Below, one piece after another: positions 46,580 to 59,400 of a DNA stretch of 64,000 nt (positions are counted from its first letter, which is position 1; every line of letters begins with the position of its first letter). Both the position numbers and the translations under genes were made by a program. This DNA comes from Endocalyx cinctus. Taxonomy: Eukaryota > Ascomycota > Sordariomycetes > Amphisphaeriales > Apiosporaceae. Where the stretch lies: assembly GCA_001600455.1 (NCBI GenBank), contig BCKC01000010.1, forward strand, positions 502,144 through 566,143, written 5' to 3'. The notes beneath the pieces are model-generated. The model had not been told where the DNA came from. It worked only from the letters and a program-made list of their open reading frames with translations, and did not search any database.

Positions 46580-49500
46580 CTAAATCCCCCTTAACTTCCG
46601 AAAGAACCTTTTGCGTAGCCCAACTCGCTTTCTCTTGGATCCATCCAAGGACGCCGTCTGTGGAGAGCCCGCATCTTGAGGATTTATTGATATAGCACTT
46701 CCTACCACCTTCGTCTCACCAGCCTGGAGATCAGTGCTTCTGTCCTGATCAGGCTTAGGTTCAATCTCATCGGAGTGTTCCCGAGTCTCCTTTTCAACGT
46801 CTCCCGAAAGTCGGTCGGGGTCTTTGCTCTCGATTATGGGCAAATCGTCGTTATCTCCTGACGGTGACGGTTCCCCGTCTATATAACCTCTGAGCTCCTC
46901 CGGCCAGACTACTTGACAACTCTCCCATGTCTTTTCAACCGCCCCGCGCTCCTTTAAAAGTGAGATAATCTCTTCTATCTCAGCGTACATTTCCTCAGGT
47001 CCAAATATATCTGCTAGATTCTGGTCTTGAATAGTACTTTCATTCAGAAGTTTAAGGAATCGGAATAATTCGGACAAGAGAGTGCAATCTCCAGTACATT
47101 TAAGTGAACCGTTTATAGTGTTGATACGCTCGTAACTGCACATCGGATTGTTTGGATCAGCCCCTGCTATGATCAATAACTTCATATTGTTCATAATATT
47201 TTTCCTTTTGACCCAGTATGGTAGTCTTTCACTATTATCAAGTTTGCGGTAGTTATATATTGGTAAATTCTGTATAAACATAGCCCACATAGTAACGTTG
47301 TAAAACATATCGTTTGGACTGCTTCCCTTTTCGAGAAGGTATTTAACTGGCCGAAAGTCTGTAAACAAAGAGGCGTAAACTGGTCTCACAGGAGACAAGG
47401 CATACCCCAGAAGTGGCATCTGTCCTTCCCTAAGAGCCTTAGACTTATATTTAGTAGTGATTTGGTCCATGATAAAGAATCGCAGTCGACATTGAATAGC
47501 GAAAGCCAATAACGATCCGTGCTGAAAGTAATGTGCAAACGGAAATTTACAAACAGAGCAGAAATCCCATTTTTCCAGGTATACCAGGCTTGACCAGTGC
47601 ATAGTTGCAGCATCCCAATGATATTTTTCATTTATTGTCTCGTTCAATGTCGACGAAAAAGCTCCATGGGGCCCGGTCTGATATGTCACCGCTTTGTCAA
47701 GTTCCTGCAGAAGCTCCACGTTTGCCTTTTTTGTCTTGTTCTCAACATCCCAAGCTCTCCACCCAGTATAAGCAGCGATACATGTAAGAGAATAATTCTC
47801 AAAACGATGTGGGGTCTGACATGTCTTGATAACGAGGATTGCGCTACGAAAAAGGCGCTCCTCGGCATCGAAACTATCATTGCATGGTCCCCTCACGAAT
47901 TCATCCCACGTTTCCGACTGCAATAAGAATTCTTCTACAGATCTGTGTAAGAATTGCAAACAATATTGGCGGAAGCCAACAGGATAGGCACCTATATCTG
48001 TTCCGTAAGGGCAAAAGTGGCCGTGAGCTATTTCATACGATGTGGGATGGAACGGTCCAAGTTCAACAAGGCCCATACACAGACTCTTCAAGCGGGACTC
48101 CATTTCATCAACGTGCTCCTTGGCTTCTTCATCCTCCATTGGAGATATAGGATATCGTTTAACCATTTCATCGTTGTATGCTCGTTGCGCGAAATATAAA
48201 CCGAGAAGACCTAGACTTCTACGATATGTGGCTCCCTGGAAAACAAGGTGGAGAAGTTGAGCAGTTTCAACGCGATATTTAGGTTCGATTCGTCTAAGAA
48301 TTGTCCTGTATAGATCTTGTAGATCGCTCGGTAACTCATCGACGCGTTGTTTCAGATCAGAGATACTGTCACAATTGGCAAAACCAACTAGGAGCGAGTC
48401 TGTCACCAATCGAACCCATAGAAACACCCCTAACGAAGTTTCAACTATGGAGCTCAATAGAGCTTGTGTATTTTCAGAGTCTCTCCTCATTAACAGCTTC
48501 AACCTGGCATGACTTCCCAGTTTTTCGGTGGCGTATCGACTGATATCATCTTTCGTCAAGTGGTGGATGGCAAGGGAAGGGCAGTCCGCATAACCCTCCT
48601 CAAATTCCGTCAATGGCCGACTTGCCACGAGGACTTTAACATTTTCATAGCCTCCTAGTAGTCGAGTAAGTTTTATTAGACTGGAGACCTGAGTTTTTGA
48701 TATTTTCGGATCGAATTCATCGAGGCCGTCCACAGCGAGGAAATAACAAAGTTTGTTATTCAGATTGAAGAGCTTCTTGACGGCGACTTTCATCTCTGGT
48801 AGAGTTGGGCCTTCTTGATATCTTCCAGAAAGGGCGGCCTGCAATCGATCATTAAATACGATTGGTATTAACTCTTTCCTTTGCCTAAGAATCGAGTGCA
48901 AAAGCGATCGTGTTAGACCAGTCTCGGATTTCTGCATATCTGAACCGTTGTAGAAAAAATAGAATGATGCTTTTAATAACTGTTTCTCTCTGGCCCAGTT
49001 CGCGAGGTGCTCGTCAGTACGTGAGTCCTCGTTAATGAATTTCATAAGTGTGCTCTTGCCAGATCCAGGCTTCCCAGTGATCCAATACATATGATCGTTC
49101 CCTTCTAGGAACTCGGTGAAGCTTGACCATGGCTTGTCGTTCGCTTGTGGGTCTTTATACACCCACTCTAGAGTCTTTTTATATGCCTCAGATATACTCT
49201 CTTCGCGATCTCCTATGGAAGGATACCAAAGTAGATTGAGAACTTCTTCCTCGGCTTCTCTCAGGGGTACCTTGTGAAATGGGTCATGAGGTAATCCTAA
49301 TTGTGGCATCGAATTCTGTGACAGTGTGGTTGAAATAGCGTTCAATCCCTGCAGCACTTGTTGGGTCATTTCTTGGAGGTTATCAAATTGACTCTTGTTG
49401 AATTTGTCGATCTCGCTAAGTTGGTTTATGAGGCGTTTGGTGTCGTCCTTGCTTGCAGTACGACTTGTAGCTACCTGCTCGAGTATTCGCAGTGAGAGGG

Positions 49501-50042
49501 AGTCGGCGTCGCCATGTGATCGATTGATGCGCTTTCTTATGCCGATCAAGATCTTGAACTGAATTTCATTCCGGATACCGTTTAAACGGGTTTCAAAACT
49601 TTCAATATCTCCAGCGTCCCACTTGTTGCGGACAGCGGCTCTTACACTCTTCCACTTCGACTTATCGTAGTTTGTAAAACTATTTAAGCAGATGGCGAGT
49701 TCTTTTCCAATTCTGCTGGCTCTAACAGCGAGATCTCTGAGCTCCTAGTTCACTGTTAAAACGTGTACATAGATAAGAATCTGCTGCTAGTAATATACTA
49801 ATTACCTCATCAGTGGAATCTGAGTTTTCTAGGGTGCTTCCTTCTCCAAGAAACCCATTCAATTGATCTTCTAAACACTTGGTTGTGCTTTGTACACTGT
49901 TTGCGACTGTAGTGAGATCTATGTGCCGATTTGTAGCACCTTGGCGGTAAACCTCCTTGGCGTCGGATATCACATCAATAGAGAAAACGACAAGTTTAAG
50001 GACGGTGCCCGTAAGAGTTATTGCTAGTCCTGCGGCATCCAT
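46580..50042 (-). CDS. NLR-like protein with N-terminal helical domain and NACHT ATPase
   Basis: Two exons, 49806-50042 and 46580-49744, giving 1133 residues. The N-terminus (MDAAGLAITLTGTVLKLVVFSIDVISDAK) and the predicted helical region to about residue 230 match the fungal N-terminal helical (HeLo-like/NACHT-associated) domains; which subclass cannot be settled by eye. Before the P-loop comes the usual ISEAYKKTLEWVY segment. Walker A is GKPGSGKST at 303-311 and Walker B FLAVDGLDEFD at about 414-424, both intact. VLVASRPLTEFEE is the sensor-like strand. The C-terminal half lacks WD40, TPR or clear ankyrin repeats; ADPNNPMC is faintly ankyrin-like. The last 120 residues are acidic, then basic and disordered. 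Such proteins act as regulated oligomerising switches in heterokaryon incompatibility and defence; that role here is inferred. Confidence 0.87.
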
Positions 50043-50603
50043 ACTGAAGGCATAAACTTGATGGTGACATCAATTTGAAGCTAGATATAATCGGGAAAGC
50101 ACGTAAACTATCGGCATTATACTCTGGGAGATGTAGAAGACCTAGGTAGGTTCTTGGAAGAAAAGAGGAAATAAAAGGTGATATGGTATATGTGCTGTTT
50201 TGACCATGTGTAGCACAGCCCCCGCCTCGACCCCAAGGCATAATCGGTTCGGCTTTCTGCCGTTGGGCGTACTTACATGTAGCACTGGGTGCGGTGATTT
50301 CGGTAAGTAGTAGCATTTGGGCATTGGTGTTTTTATATTTTAATTACAGTTGCTGCCTAATGACATTTCTGGTGATTAACACCATCGGATACCTAGGTAG
50401 TACAATAGTAAACACACCTTACTATATTCCGCCATCCGTGGAGCGATACTGGCTGACTGGGTGTGTACCTCGAATGAATGCTTAAATGTTAAACACGAGG
50501 TTGCTCTTATTAATGTGGCAGAACCAGTCTATTCATCTATGAAGGAGACTTGATGCATTCTATATATACTATGTTATATTCATGACAGAACTCTCTCAAC
50601 TTC
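50043..50603. other. intergenic between co-oriented minus-strand genes
   Basis: Upstream region of the second NLR and downstream region of the aldo-keto reductase. Contains CCTAGGTAG palindromes near 50140 and 50393. No gene seen. Confidence 0.5.
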
Positions 50604-51921
50604 CTATACGCCATTTGGCATACTCCTACCCTCATTTTTATCCGGGAAGCCGAAGTTGATGCCGAAAGGTGGGTACACGAATCGCTGAACTCCGGCCTCG
50701 GCCGAATAGCTGTCGAGAATCTTCATATCGTCGGCGTCGAGGTCGACGATTTCGAGGTTCGCCTTAATGCGCGACTCCGTCACCGACTTGGCGAGCACCG
50801 TAGCACCTCGAGCAACTAGATATTGAATTCGCGTTAATAAAACAGCGTGAAAAGAAAGAAGAAGAGATAAGACAATGGGAATACTAACCGTGATAACTCA
50901 ACAAGACCGTTCCCGCCGAGCATCCCTTCCGCTCCGCCACCTTAGTGACCGGCTCGCTCTTCATGAGGGGACCGCCGGTGCTGCCCAACGGGCTGTAAGC
51001 GACGATGTGGATACCCTTTTCCTTGCAGAGGTCGACGACCTCCTGCTGGGGTAGGGCGGGAGAGTTCTCGATCTGGTTGATGGCCGGGACGACGGAGGCG
51101 TGCTTGAGCAGCTGCTCAAGGTAAGGGGCGCTATAATTGCAGACGCCGATAGCCTTGGTCTTTCCGTCCTTGAGGAGGTCCTCCATCTGCTTCCAGGTCT
51201 GGACGTGGTCGTGGTCCCAGAGCATGTCGCGGGAGCCGTCGGGCAGCTTGGGGAAGCGGTCGTCGTTGCCGTTGGGGTTCATACCCACGGGCCAGTGCAC
51301 GAGGTACAGGTCGACGTAGTCGAGCCCCAGGGATTTCAGCGACTTGCTCAGACCCAGGGCGACCCGCGACGAGTACGTGTTCCATACCTTCGTCATCACG
51401 AAGATGTCGGATCGCTTGCAGTACCCGGCTTCGATTGCCGCCGCGATACCCTGCCCGACCTCGTCCTCGTTTCCGTAGCAGTACGCCGCGTCGATAAGCT
51501 TGTACCCGACTTTAAGCGCGCACTTCACCGCGGCGGCTACCTCGCCCGGGGGAGCCTGCCATGTTCCTTTAAGTAGGCGAGTTTCAAAAAGTTAGTATCT
51601 CTAAAATCTTGTTGAAAAACAATAGTTTTCGATGACAATGATTTGGGTGAAATGTGCCTGGAGGTTCAAAGCTGTTTTTTTCGTTCCCCGCATCCCCACC
51701 CGGGGAACTTTTGCGACAAGTCGCGAATTGACAAAGATCGCGGGGTAATTATCACGAAGGAGGAGGGGCAGTAAACAACGAGGAGATGAATAAAACCTCA
51801 TCTTCTGGATTTTTTTTCTAGATCAGAGAGAAAGGAAAAAAGGAAATAAATAAGTAAACGTACCGAAACCAACAGCAGGAATCTCCTGGCCGGTGTTAAG
51901 CTTGAAAGTCGAAGGAGCCAT
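50604..51921 (-). CDS. aldo-keto reductase, NADP-dependent glycerol/polyol dehydrogenase-like
   Basis: Three exons, 51864-51921, 50889-51566 and 50604-50815, giving 315 residues, a standard AKR length. It is a TIM barrel with the complete catalytic tetrad Asp45, Tyr50 (DAAYCYGNE), Lys79 (MTKVWN) and His110 (LVHWP). The NADPH-binding end is seen as VLAKSVTESRIKANLE in exon 3 and QIENSPALPQQEVVDLC before it. The C-terminal loop, which sets substrate choice, is FVYPPFGINFGFPDKNEG. It most resembles fungal GCY1/GLD-type reductases acting on glyceraldehyde, dihydroxyacetone/glycerol or sugars; this assignment is from memory of the family. Exon 1 is short (19 codons plus one base), followed by a 297-base intron. 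Cytosolic. Confidence 0.88.
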
Positions 51922-53362
51922 ATTTTCTTTTTTCACGAAGTGGTTGTTGTTGCTTAAGGAATAGCTGTTTCGCGACGAGATGGCGGGGTATTTATAAGAG
52001 TGAAATATGCTTCTTCTATTTGAATTGACTACTTGGGAGGATGAACGAAGGAGAAAGGGAGAATTGGGAAGATGTAGGCTTCTTAAAAAGAAAAGCATCC
52101 AAGATGAAAAGAAAACACCGAGCACGACGTAATTGCTCTAGTGACGGAATATGACTTACCCTGGGCTAGAAAATTAAGGCCAGGTACCTTACTTTATATA
52201 TGTATATATCCTGCCGGTAAAATGGAGAACGGAGGGGTTTATGGGGGGTATAATCCTGTGGGTAACGTCACTGAAGATAGATGTTAAGTAGTATCCATCG
52301 GATCAACCCGCTCTCCTCCAGTGGACTCTTCTATCGCCTGACTTATACTGTCAATGCCATCGTATCCCCTACGATAGAAAGCTTCGTCACGCACAGAGTA
52401 GCATGTTTCTTTTGCTCTCTCTACTTTCTCAACATCTCAGTTAATCACCCCAGAAACGTTTAAGTCGATCTAGGTTAGGTGATAGAGATGAGATGCTATA
52501 CTAGTATATAGACTACGACATTGTGTGGGGGAGGGGTGTAATAAGACAGGAAAATTGCGGCGCTTGGCACCTTCGTGACATCAATGGTGGAAAAACCCGA
52601 AACCAGGTGACTCTATGTATGATGGATACAAGAAAAGTCGAGCTGGGGGTGGATCATTAATTCCCTCTGGGTGGATGTATCCATTCAGCTATACTCGATA
52701 GCTTGTCCCCGTCATAAGAAAAAGGAACTGCGCGGAATGTAGTAAAAATCGGCGAGTTCTACCGCGAGTTGCTTCACTTACATAATTTATTTTCATACGG
52801 CGCCTGAGAGTGTATCCACTGGGTTCATGTGGAGAAGTAGGTAATAAGACTACTTATCAGAAGTGCAAATTCAGTCATGAAATACTTCATCTTATCCATT
52901 GTCGAAAACTAAGCTTGCAAGCTACTAAACTCAGGCTTGCTTGCGGCTTCAAGAATATCGACAATTTCGAGTGAGTTTTTCGGATATTATTACTATTAAC
53001 AAGTTGCTACTTAGGACGAAAGATTAGAGCATCAGCAAAGAGGCGGATCATAATCACTTGAATGTATTCGTAAATATGTATATTGAAGAGGCCTGGCTAA
53101 GACTTGCCTAAGCGCATTAAAAAAATTATCCGACAAAGAAAAGTAGGTTAAGTGATGCAGGTCTAAGCAACAAGGAGCCGGTGCTTCGACATTTGCAGTA
53201 GAGACAGGCGTGAAATATACAAGTTGAAGAGAAACATGATCAGACGTGGAACATTCATGCTTTCGCTTTCTTTTGATACATATGAAGATCGCTGGTATTG
53301 GCGAACTCATTTTATTTCTTCCCCTCTTTTCGTCTTTTCCTTTTTTTGTACACAGCCGTCTA
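51922..53362. other. intergenic
   Basis: AT-rich upstream region of the reductase and downstream region of SED5. No supported gene. Confidence 0.5.
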
Positions 53363-54407
53363 TTAACCCGCAACGAGAACCCAAAGTCTGTTTGGTACGC
53401 ACGTTAGTATCGTCATATATCGATCGTCATACCGATTCCGATTTAAAGATGAAAAAGAAGACTTACAGGAAGAATATCATCAACACACCAAACATCTTCG
53501 CGATGAGCCAACGGTTGCTCGACACCGTAGACCAGTACTTGAGCAACTCACGCTGAGCACCTTGCACATTATCAACAACATCCTCGGTGTTGGCGTCTAT
53601 CCGCTGGATCATCTCGGTCTGCTCCGAAACCATCTGGGCGAGCTGTCCAAAGATGGATCCCAACTCGCCTATAGTCTTCTCTATGGCTTCTATGGCCTCT
53701 CCTCTCTGCTGGATGTAGGTATTTTGTGGCTGCGCCTCTTCCATCATCAGCATCTGTTGGTCGCCTACGGGATTTAAGGATAATAGGTCCGCTCCTGCGG
53801 GGGACGGCGTGCCTCTAGCAGGCGTGCCGTACAGCGGGGATGCCGACTGTTGTATTCCCGGCTGGGTGTGTTGGGATACCGTTGATATGAAGTTTTCCGT
53901 CCGCGATCGCGAAGCTTGAATGTTCTTTGTCCGGACCTCGAGAACATCTTTGAAGTTGGCACCGACGTCGCTCAGTTTGCCCTGCAGCATCAACACCACG
54001 TTTTTGTTGTGTTCTCCCTCCTGGTCAATCTTGGGGTGCTGTTGGCGGGATAGCATCTGTAAACCGGAGATCTGTTGGTTTAGGGAGGATAGATCTTGCT
54101 TGATGATAAATGTGAGCTCGTTGATTTCCACAGGCCTATCGTCAAACAAAGTTTTTCTCTTCGCTAGCTGAGCTAATTTTTCTAATTTTCCCATCGTAGC
54201 TGCGATTCCTCTGCCAATTTCCGCAGCTCTCCTCGCAAACTCGGACCTCCGCGGCGGTGCAGCATCGCCATTTGCGACGGCTTTCTGGGAATCAGTAAGA
54301 AGCGACCTTCGTTGCGCGCCAACTTTCGAGGATGCCTGGCGCTTTTGAACCTGGGTAAGGACGGACTTGAACTCGGCGGTTCGATCTTGTATGGACGCGA
54401 CGGCCAT
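53363..54407 (-). CDS. SED5: Golgi t-SNARE syntaxin 5 (Sed5)
   Basis: Two exons, 53467-54407 and 53363-53387, giving 321 residues. The N-terminal peptide MAVASIQDRTAEFKSVL resembles the Sly1-binding motif of syntaxin 5. An Habc three-helix region follows (about 50-190: ARRAAEIGRGIAATMGKLEKL; NELTFIIKQDLSSLNQQISGL), then a linker with PLYGTPARGTPSP. The SNARE motif runs about 225-290, with the zero-layer Gln in MVSEQTEMIQRID. A single C-terminal anchor (WLIAKMFGVLMIFFLLWVL) is split by the intron, so the last exon is only 25 bases and encodes the final eight residues and stop. It is the Qa-SNARE for ER-to-Golgi and intra-Golgi fusion, and essential in yeast. Confidence 0.93.
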
Positions 54408-56490
54408 GATGGGCTACGTATTTATAGTTGTATCCCGTCGAGGGGAAATAGAGGACGGATCGTAGGGGAAATAATGCGAAACAATTTGGGAGAGGGAAGC
54501 AAGTCGATAAGGAGAAAAATAGGCGACCAGCGCGATTTCTATCAGTTGCGGAATTAAAATTGAGTACGAAAAATGTTTGATTTTGATGATGGAACACGAA
54601 AAGCTAAATCTGAAATGTTAAACGAAGATAGGCTGCGCCGGATTATTTGGTATCAAAGGATTTTTCTAAGGGGTAATTTCGGACGTGGTCGTGGTCGATG
54701 TAATCGCTCGATTGTCTATGATGAGTTGGAATTAATAAGAAGTATATTTTTAAAGTACAAGTTGTCTCTTTCTTGATCTTGTTATGAATGGAAATTGTAT
54801 CTATCGTCACCGTCGCCGTCGTCTAAGGGATGGTGTTGAAGATAGTTGATTATAATCCTTAGGATATGACGAGAAGGAATGAGTGAGTGGATGGATGGTG
54901 GGTTAATGGAAAGGTGGGAAATTAGGTTGTTTGATTTGCTACAACAAGTAAGGCCAGGGTGTTGTTTGTTCCAAAATTGGCTACTTGAAAAGCGTGTCCA
55001 CGTCGTAAGCCTGGAAATGGATAAATACATACACATCCATTATGGATGGATATAGATTAAATATCTAGGTAGATGCTACTATACAATATTATAAGCACAC
55101 TACTGCATATACAAGTACCAGTGGACGTGCGTTATAATGGATAATAGCTGTTATCGTGTATACGTACGTACTACTATTCTGTTTCTTAGGTATTCCCTAC
55201 ACTAAAATACACTAACCTAGTATTAATTCAAGGCTAAGCAAAGCAATGCAAGTATCCACCCCAACTCATCCTATTAGTTAGGGACTCCATCCTCTGTGCG
55301 TTAACAGGGCTTGTTTATAAGAATGGTGATGTAATTGTAGTATTAATACTTACTTATGTTTCATAGACTTCCATCATAGTTCTAGAATAATATTTTCTTC
55401 TTTTCTTTTCTTATTTCTTTTTCCCTGGCTGCTAAAAACAAAAATAGGGCTTGGGATACTATTGAATAAGTGCTTAAGTATGTACCTAAAGTAAGCTAGC
55501 AGGCCTAGTTCATAGGGTGGTCGGTGTTTACATAGTAGTACAGTATACTTGGCCCTAGTGATTATGAATAACTAAGGACAACCTTAGAAGTACCTAACCT
55601 ACTAAGCCTACCTAGGCTGCTGAGCAGCCTAGCAGCCTAGGTAGGTATTAGCGTCAGTAGGTACTAACATCAACCTTACTGATCAGCTGTTTCTAGCGCA
55701 TGCTCAACGTTTTTATTTTATTTTATTTCTTCCGTAGTGGGCCTTACATATACCCTAAAAAGCAGATCTACAGGGCATCCAAATCATAGTAGCGTATATT
55801 GTCGGGCAGTCGGGTAGGTCGGTCGTCACTCGTCAGGCTGTGCAGGAATGCCCAGGTGTATACCATACTTAACTAATAGTAACCTCAGGATAAGCCATCA
55901 TCGTCATTATGTACCTTTTTTTTTTTTTTTTTTAATTGACTTTCATTGGATTGCGAATACATTTCGTATGATCTTCATCCTTCTCACCCACCTAACTTTA
56001 CTAAACAACAACGTCTTTGAATATTGAAGTACGTGCCATACGTTCTCAGTCAACTCTTGTATGCGTTTGTTATATTCTTGGTTTAGCATTTAGTGCATTT
56101 AGTCGTTGAATATTTACAAATTATTTACTTCATTGGATACCCTATCTTATCGTATTTCATCAATTTGTGAATTCCGTCGATATTTTGTTTGATTATCCGC
56201 CGTCTACTGACATTGCTCACGTATGCGAACTCGACAACATTCGGTTTCACTATGTATCTATGATCTACCATTTACCCTAACATAAAATATTACAATCTTG
56301 ATTCCACTATTCGGTAACAAGAAGACGAATATCGCTTACACCCCGCGGCAACTTGCGACGACACACGTCCCTCCCTTATACCGCATTTCGCGCTCGAAAT
56401 CCGTGTCCGTCGTTTGTTGTCAATAGCGTTCGTATAGAAAGCAATATAATATTTAGAAAGCAAAAGTAAAATCGAGTCGCAACTATCAAA
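54408..56490. other. divergent intergenic region
   Basis: Shared upstream region of SED5 (minus) and the disordered-protein gene (plus). It includes a cluster of CTAGG/GCAGCCTAG palindromes near 55495-55655 and a poly-T tract at about 55917-55933. The 500 bases before 56491 are pyrimidine-rich and probably promoter. Frames at 54573-54776 (+) and 54782-55036 (-) have no supporting motif. Confidence 0.5.
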
Positions 56491-59400
56491 ATGAACGAAA
56501 GTACATATAATAATGTTCGACGGACAACTAATCCCATGTCTCCAATGTAAGTAGCCTTTTACCCCCCCCCCTCTTTCCCAAAAAAAAAAAAAAAAAAAAA
56601 AAAACTTGTAACATATTGGAATTTGTTCTCTAAATGGGACGTTTCACGCTGACATAGAACCTCTCCCCTTCACTTAGGTCTCCCTCTACGCCCGGCGGAA
56701 CCTCATACAAGACAAATGTAAACCGGACAAAGACTAGAAAATGGGTGGAAGCGAAGGTACAGAACTATGACGGCGACGATTGGGGCAACGAGTATGAGGA
56801 AGAGGACGAAGAAGAAGAACCAGAAGAACCTCCTCCTCGACAAAGAATTACCGCTGGAATGCGCCAGATATCAGGACAATCTACCTACCAATATCAACCT
56901 CAGTCCCAGTCTCGGTCGCGGACCTTTTCACAACCGATGAGTACTATGGACAACCACACCTTACCATCCGCCGCCACCGACACATACCCCAATCCCGACT
57001 CGGTCTCGATTTCAAGCCATTCGGACCGTCACCTACCAGCCCAATCTGGCGGCTTTTCCGGGCGTCCAGAGTATCAATCTGTAACATCTTCAACGCAAAA
57101 TCGCATGTCTCCGCCGCCTCAGGGCTCCGGGCTAACGGCATCTCGCTTCCCACCGCGAAAGAGTAGTATGAACCAACAGGACAGGCCGGATTTTGTTACT
57201 TCCCCCGTATCTAAGCCTAGCTCTCGTCCTACTTCTAGTTCAAGCAATCGACCGCGGATGGACCAAGGTGCAGCGTCACCGCCGGGCAACTCAGATGCTT
57301 CGGCAAAGTCGGCCTCGTTCGTACGACCGGCCGATATTTATCGTCGAATGGGAGAAGAAAGAGAGAAAGAGCGCATGTCTATGGAGTCCGGCAGACCAAG
57401 CTTAGACAGTATACTTGGCCGGGGAGAAGGCGCGTCTTCACCTAACGCAATCAGGTCTCCCGTAACAGATCAACGGCGGCGAACAAGCCTAGATAGCCAC
57501 GATGGCTCAGAAGGCACCCGTGGACTAAGGTCAACGTTAACTCCAGTAGCGGAGAGAAAAAGTGAATACGGTATGGAAAGACTACTTGATGCCTCCCAGG
57601 CTAGGTCTACATCTCTTGAAACGCAAGGGGCATCGCGAGAATTTCAGGCGTCGGTACCCGTGTACCACTCACACGATGCATCAGATGTTGCGAAAGACAG
57701 GCGCTTTTCTACTAGTCCACAATTACCCGATGTGACTCGTATGTCTGGATTTGGCGATGATCTTTTCTCAGCTTCTCCCAATTATAATACACAGCCAGCG
57801 CCACAATTTTCGTCTACTGTAGATAATAGGAAAGATTCGGCCGATAAAGCCAAGATTCCGGCGGCAGCTGTTATGTCGCCTATCACAGGCCGCAGCAGCC
57901 CAATGCAGGTTTCGGGTACCTTAGAAGGATCAAAGCTGGAACCCAATTCTGACATCATAGTACCTCGGACGAATGAAAAATCAGAGCCCGGAACAACTGC
58001 AGAAATTTCTCAAGGTGTAACCCAGAAGACAATTTCTAACAGACCTTCTATTCCGGGTGGTTGGGTGTCCGAGACTACCACCATTGGACAGGTAACGCCG
58101 TCGTATGAAAAGAGAGAAAATTTAGCTCCGATACCTTTACCGCTCGACAACGCCGAAGTTTCTCCCATGACCGAAAGCGATGCTGAGCCTGCCGATACAG
58201 AGCTGCCAACTAGACTAAGGGAACCTTCGTCTTCATTCTCCAACCGAGATGCTCCAGCTATGGCTCCAGCAACTACCTTAAACTCATCCAACATTACCGC
58301 ATCTACCTTCAAGCATCATCCAACACCGCAATCTCTCCCGCCTTTGAAGACTGGCAACCCCCTTGCGCCATCTGGTACGATCCAGGAGAAAACCCTGCCG
58401 CCTGCAGAAAGTGATTCTCAGCTGCAAAGTTCTTCGACTACTCAACCGTCAGCATCGACCTCGAGCTTCACACCAACCGCTCCTTTGAACCCAAGTCGGT
58501 CTGATAAAAATAGGCCAGACCTGTCATCTCCTCCAATAATGCAAGCCCGTAAATCCACCTTAAGTACCGTTGGAACGGCATCTCCGCAGAAAGAAAGTGA
58601 CATACTGAGGGAAGAAATCATCAAATCGTTGAGTCCGACGGCGTCCACCCCTGATGCTAGCGTCGTGTTGACCGGGTCGAACAATAAGCGAGAGCCAGCG
58701 CCGGGCGATCTATCGCGGGAAAGCACGTACTTATCCGGCGTCTATGACGAATACATGTCATCACCAGAAGAGAAGTCTCTGCGGGAAACCGGGCTTATTT
58801 TGAAACCAGAGCCTAAGTCCAGCGCCGATTCAGCTGATCAAATAGCTGCAATCAGCGATACAAAAGAGAAGAAGCGAATGCAATTACCCGAGATAACACC
58901 TCTAAATACACAGAAAGCAAAAGAACCGGAACATCCATCCTTAACAAGACGGTTTAGCTGGGAGAAAGGCCCGGAAGAGGTTACTGTAAGCCCAGTCGAA
59001 ACGAGACACCCAGCGCTCACGCTAAACTCGGGCCCTCACGCCAGTGACGACAACAACCCCGCGGAGTCTAGCGTACCTAATGTCAGCATTCACTCACCGG
59101 GTGATGAGGCCTCTGTACCTGAACCTACAAATACGACTACTCTGGTGCATCAGGTATCACAGATAAGTATGCGTCGTCCAGAAGATCCACCTCTTTCCAC
59201 ACCTGAACCGCCTTCTCCAATTTCCTACATTGGAGAGAAGAGTCTTAAGCACCTAGAGTCTACTCAAAACCGTCCACTTTCATTTGCCGAGGAGAAAGAG
59301 AAAGTCCTTGTTGAAGGGTCCCCTAACATGAGCCCGAAAGAAGCAAGTGAGCAATATCCTGCGCTTGCTAATGTTATCGCGACTGCTCCTGTAGCGGAAG

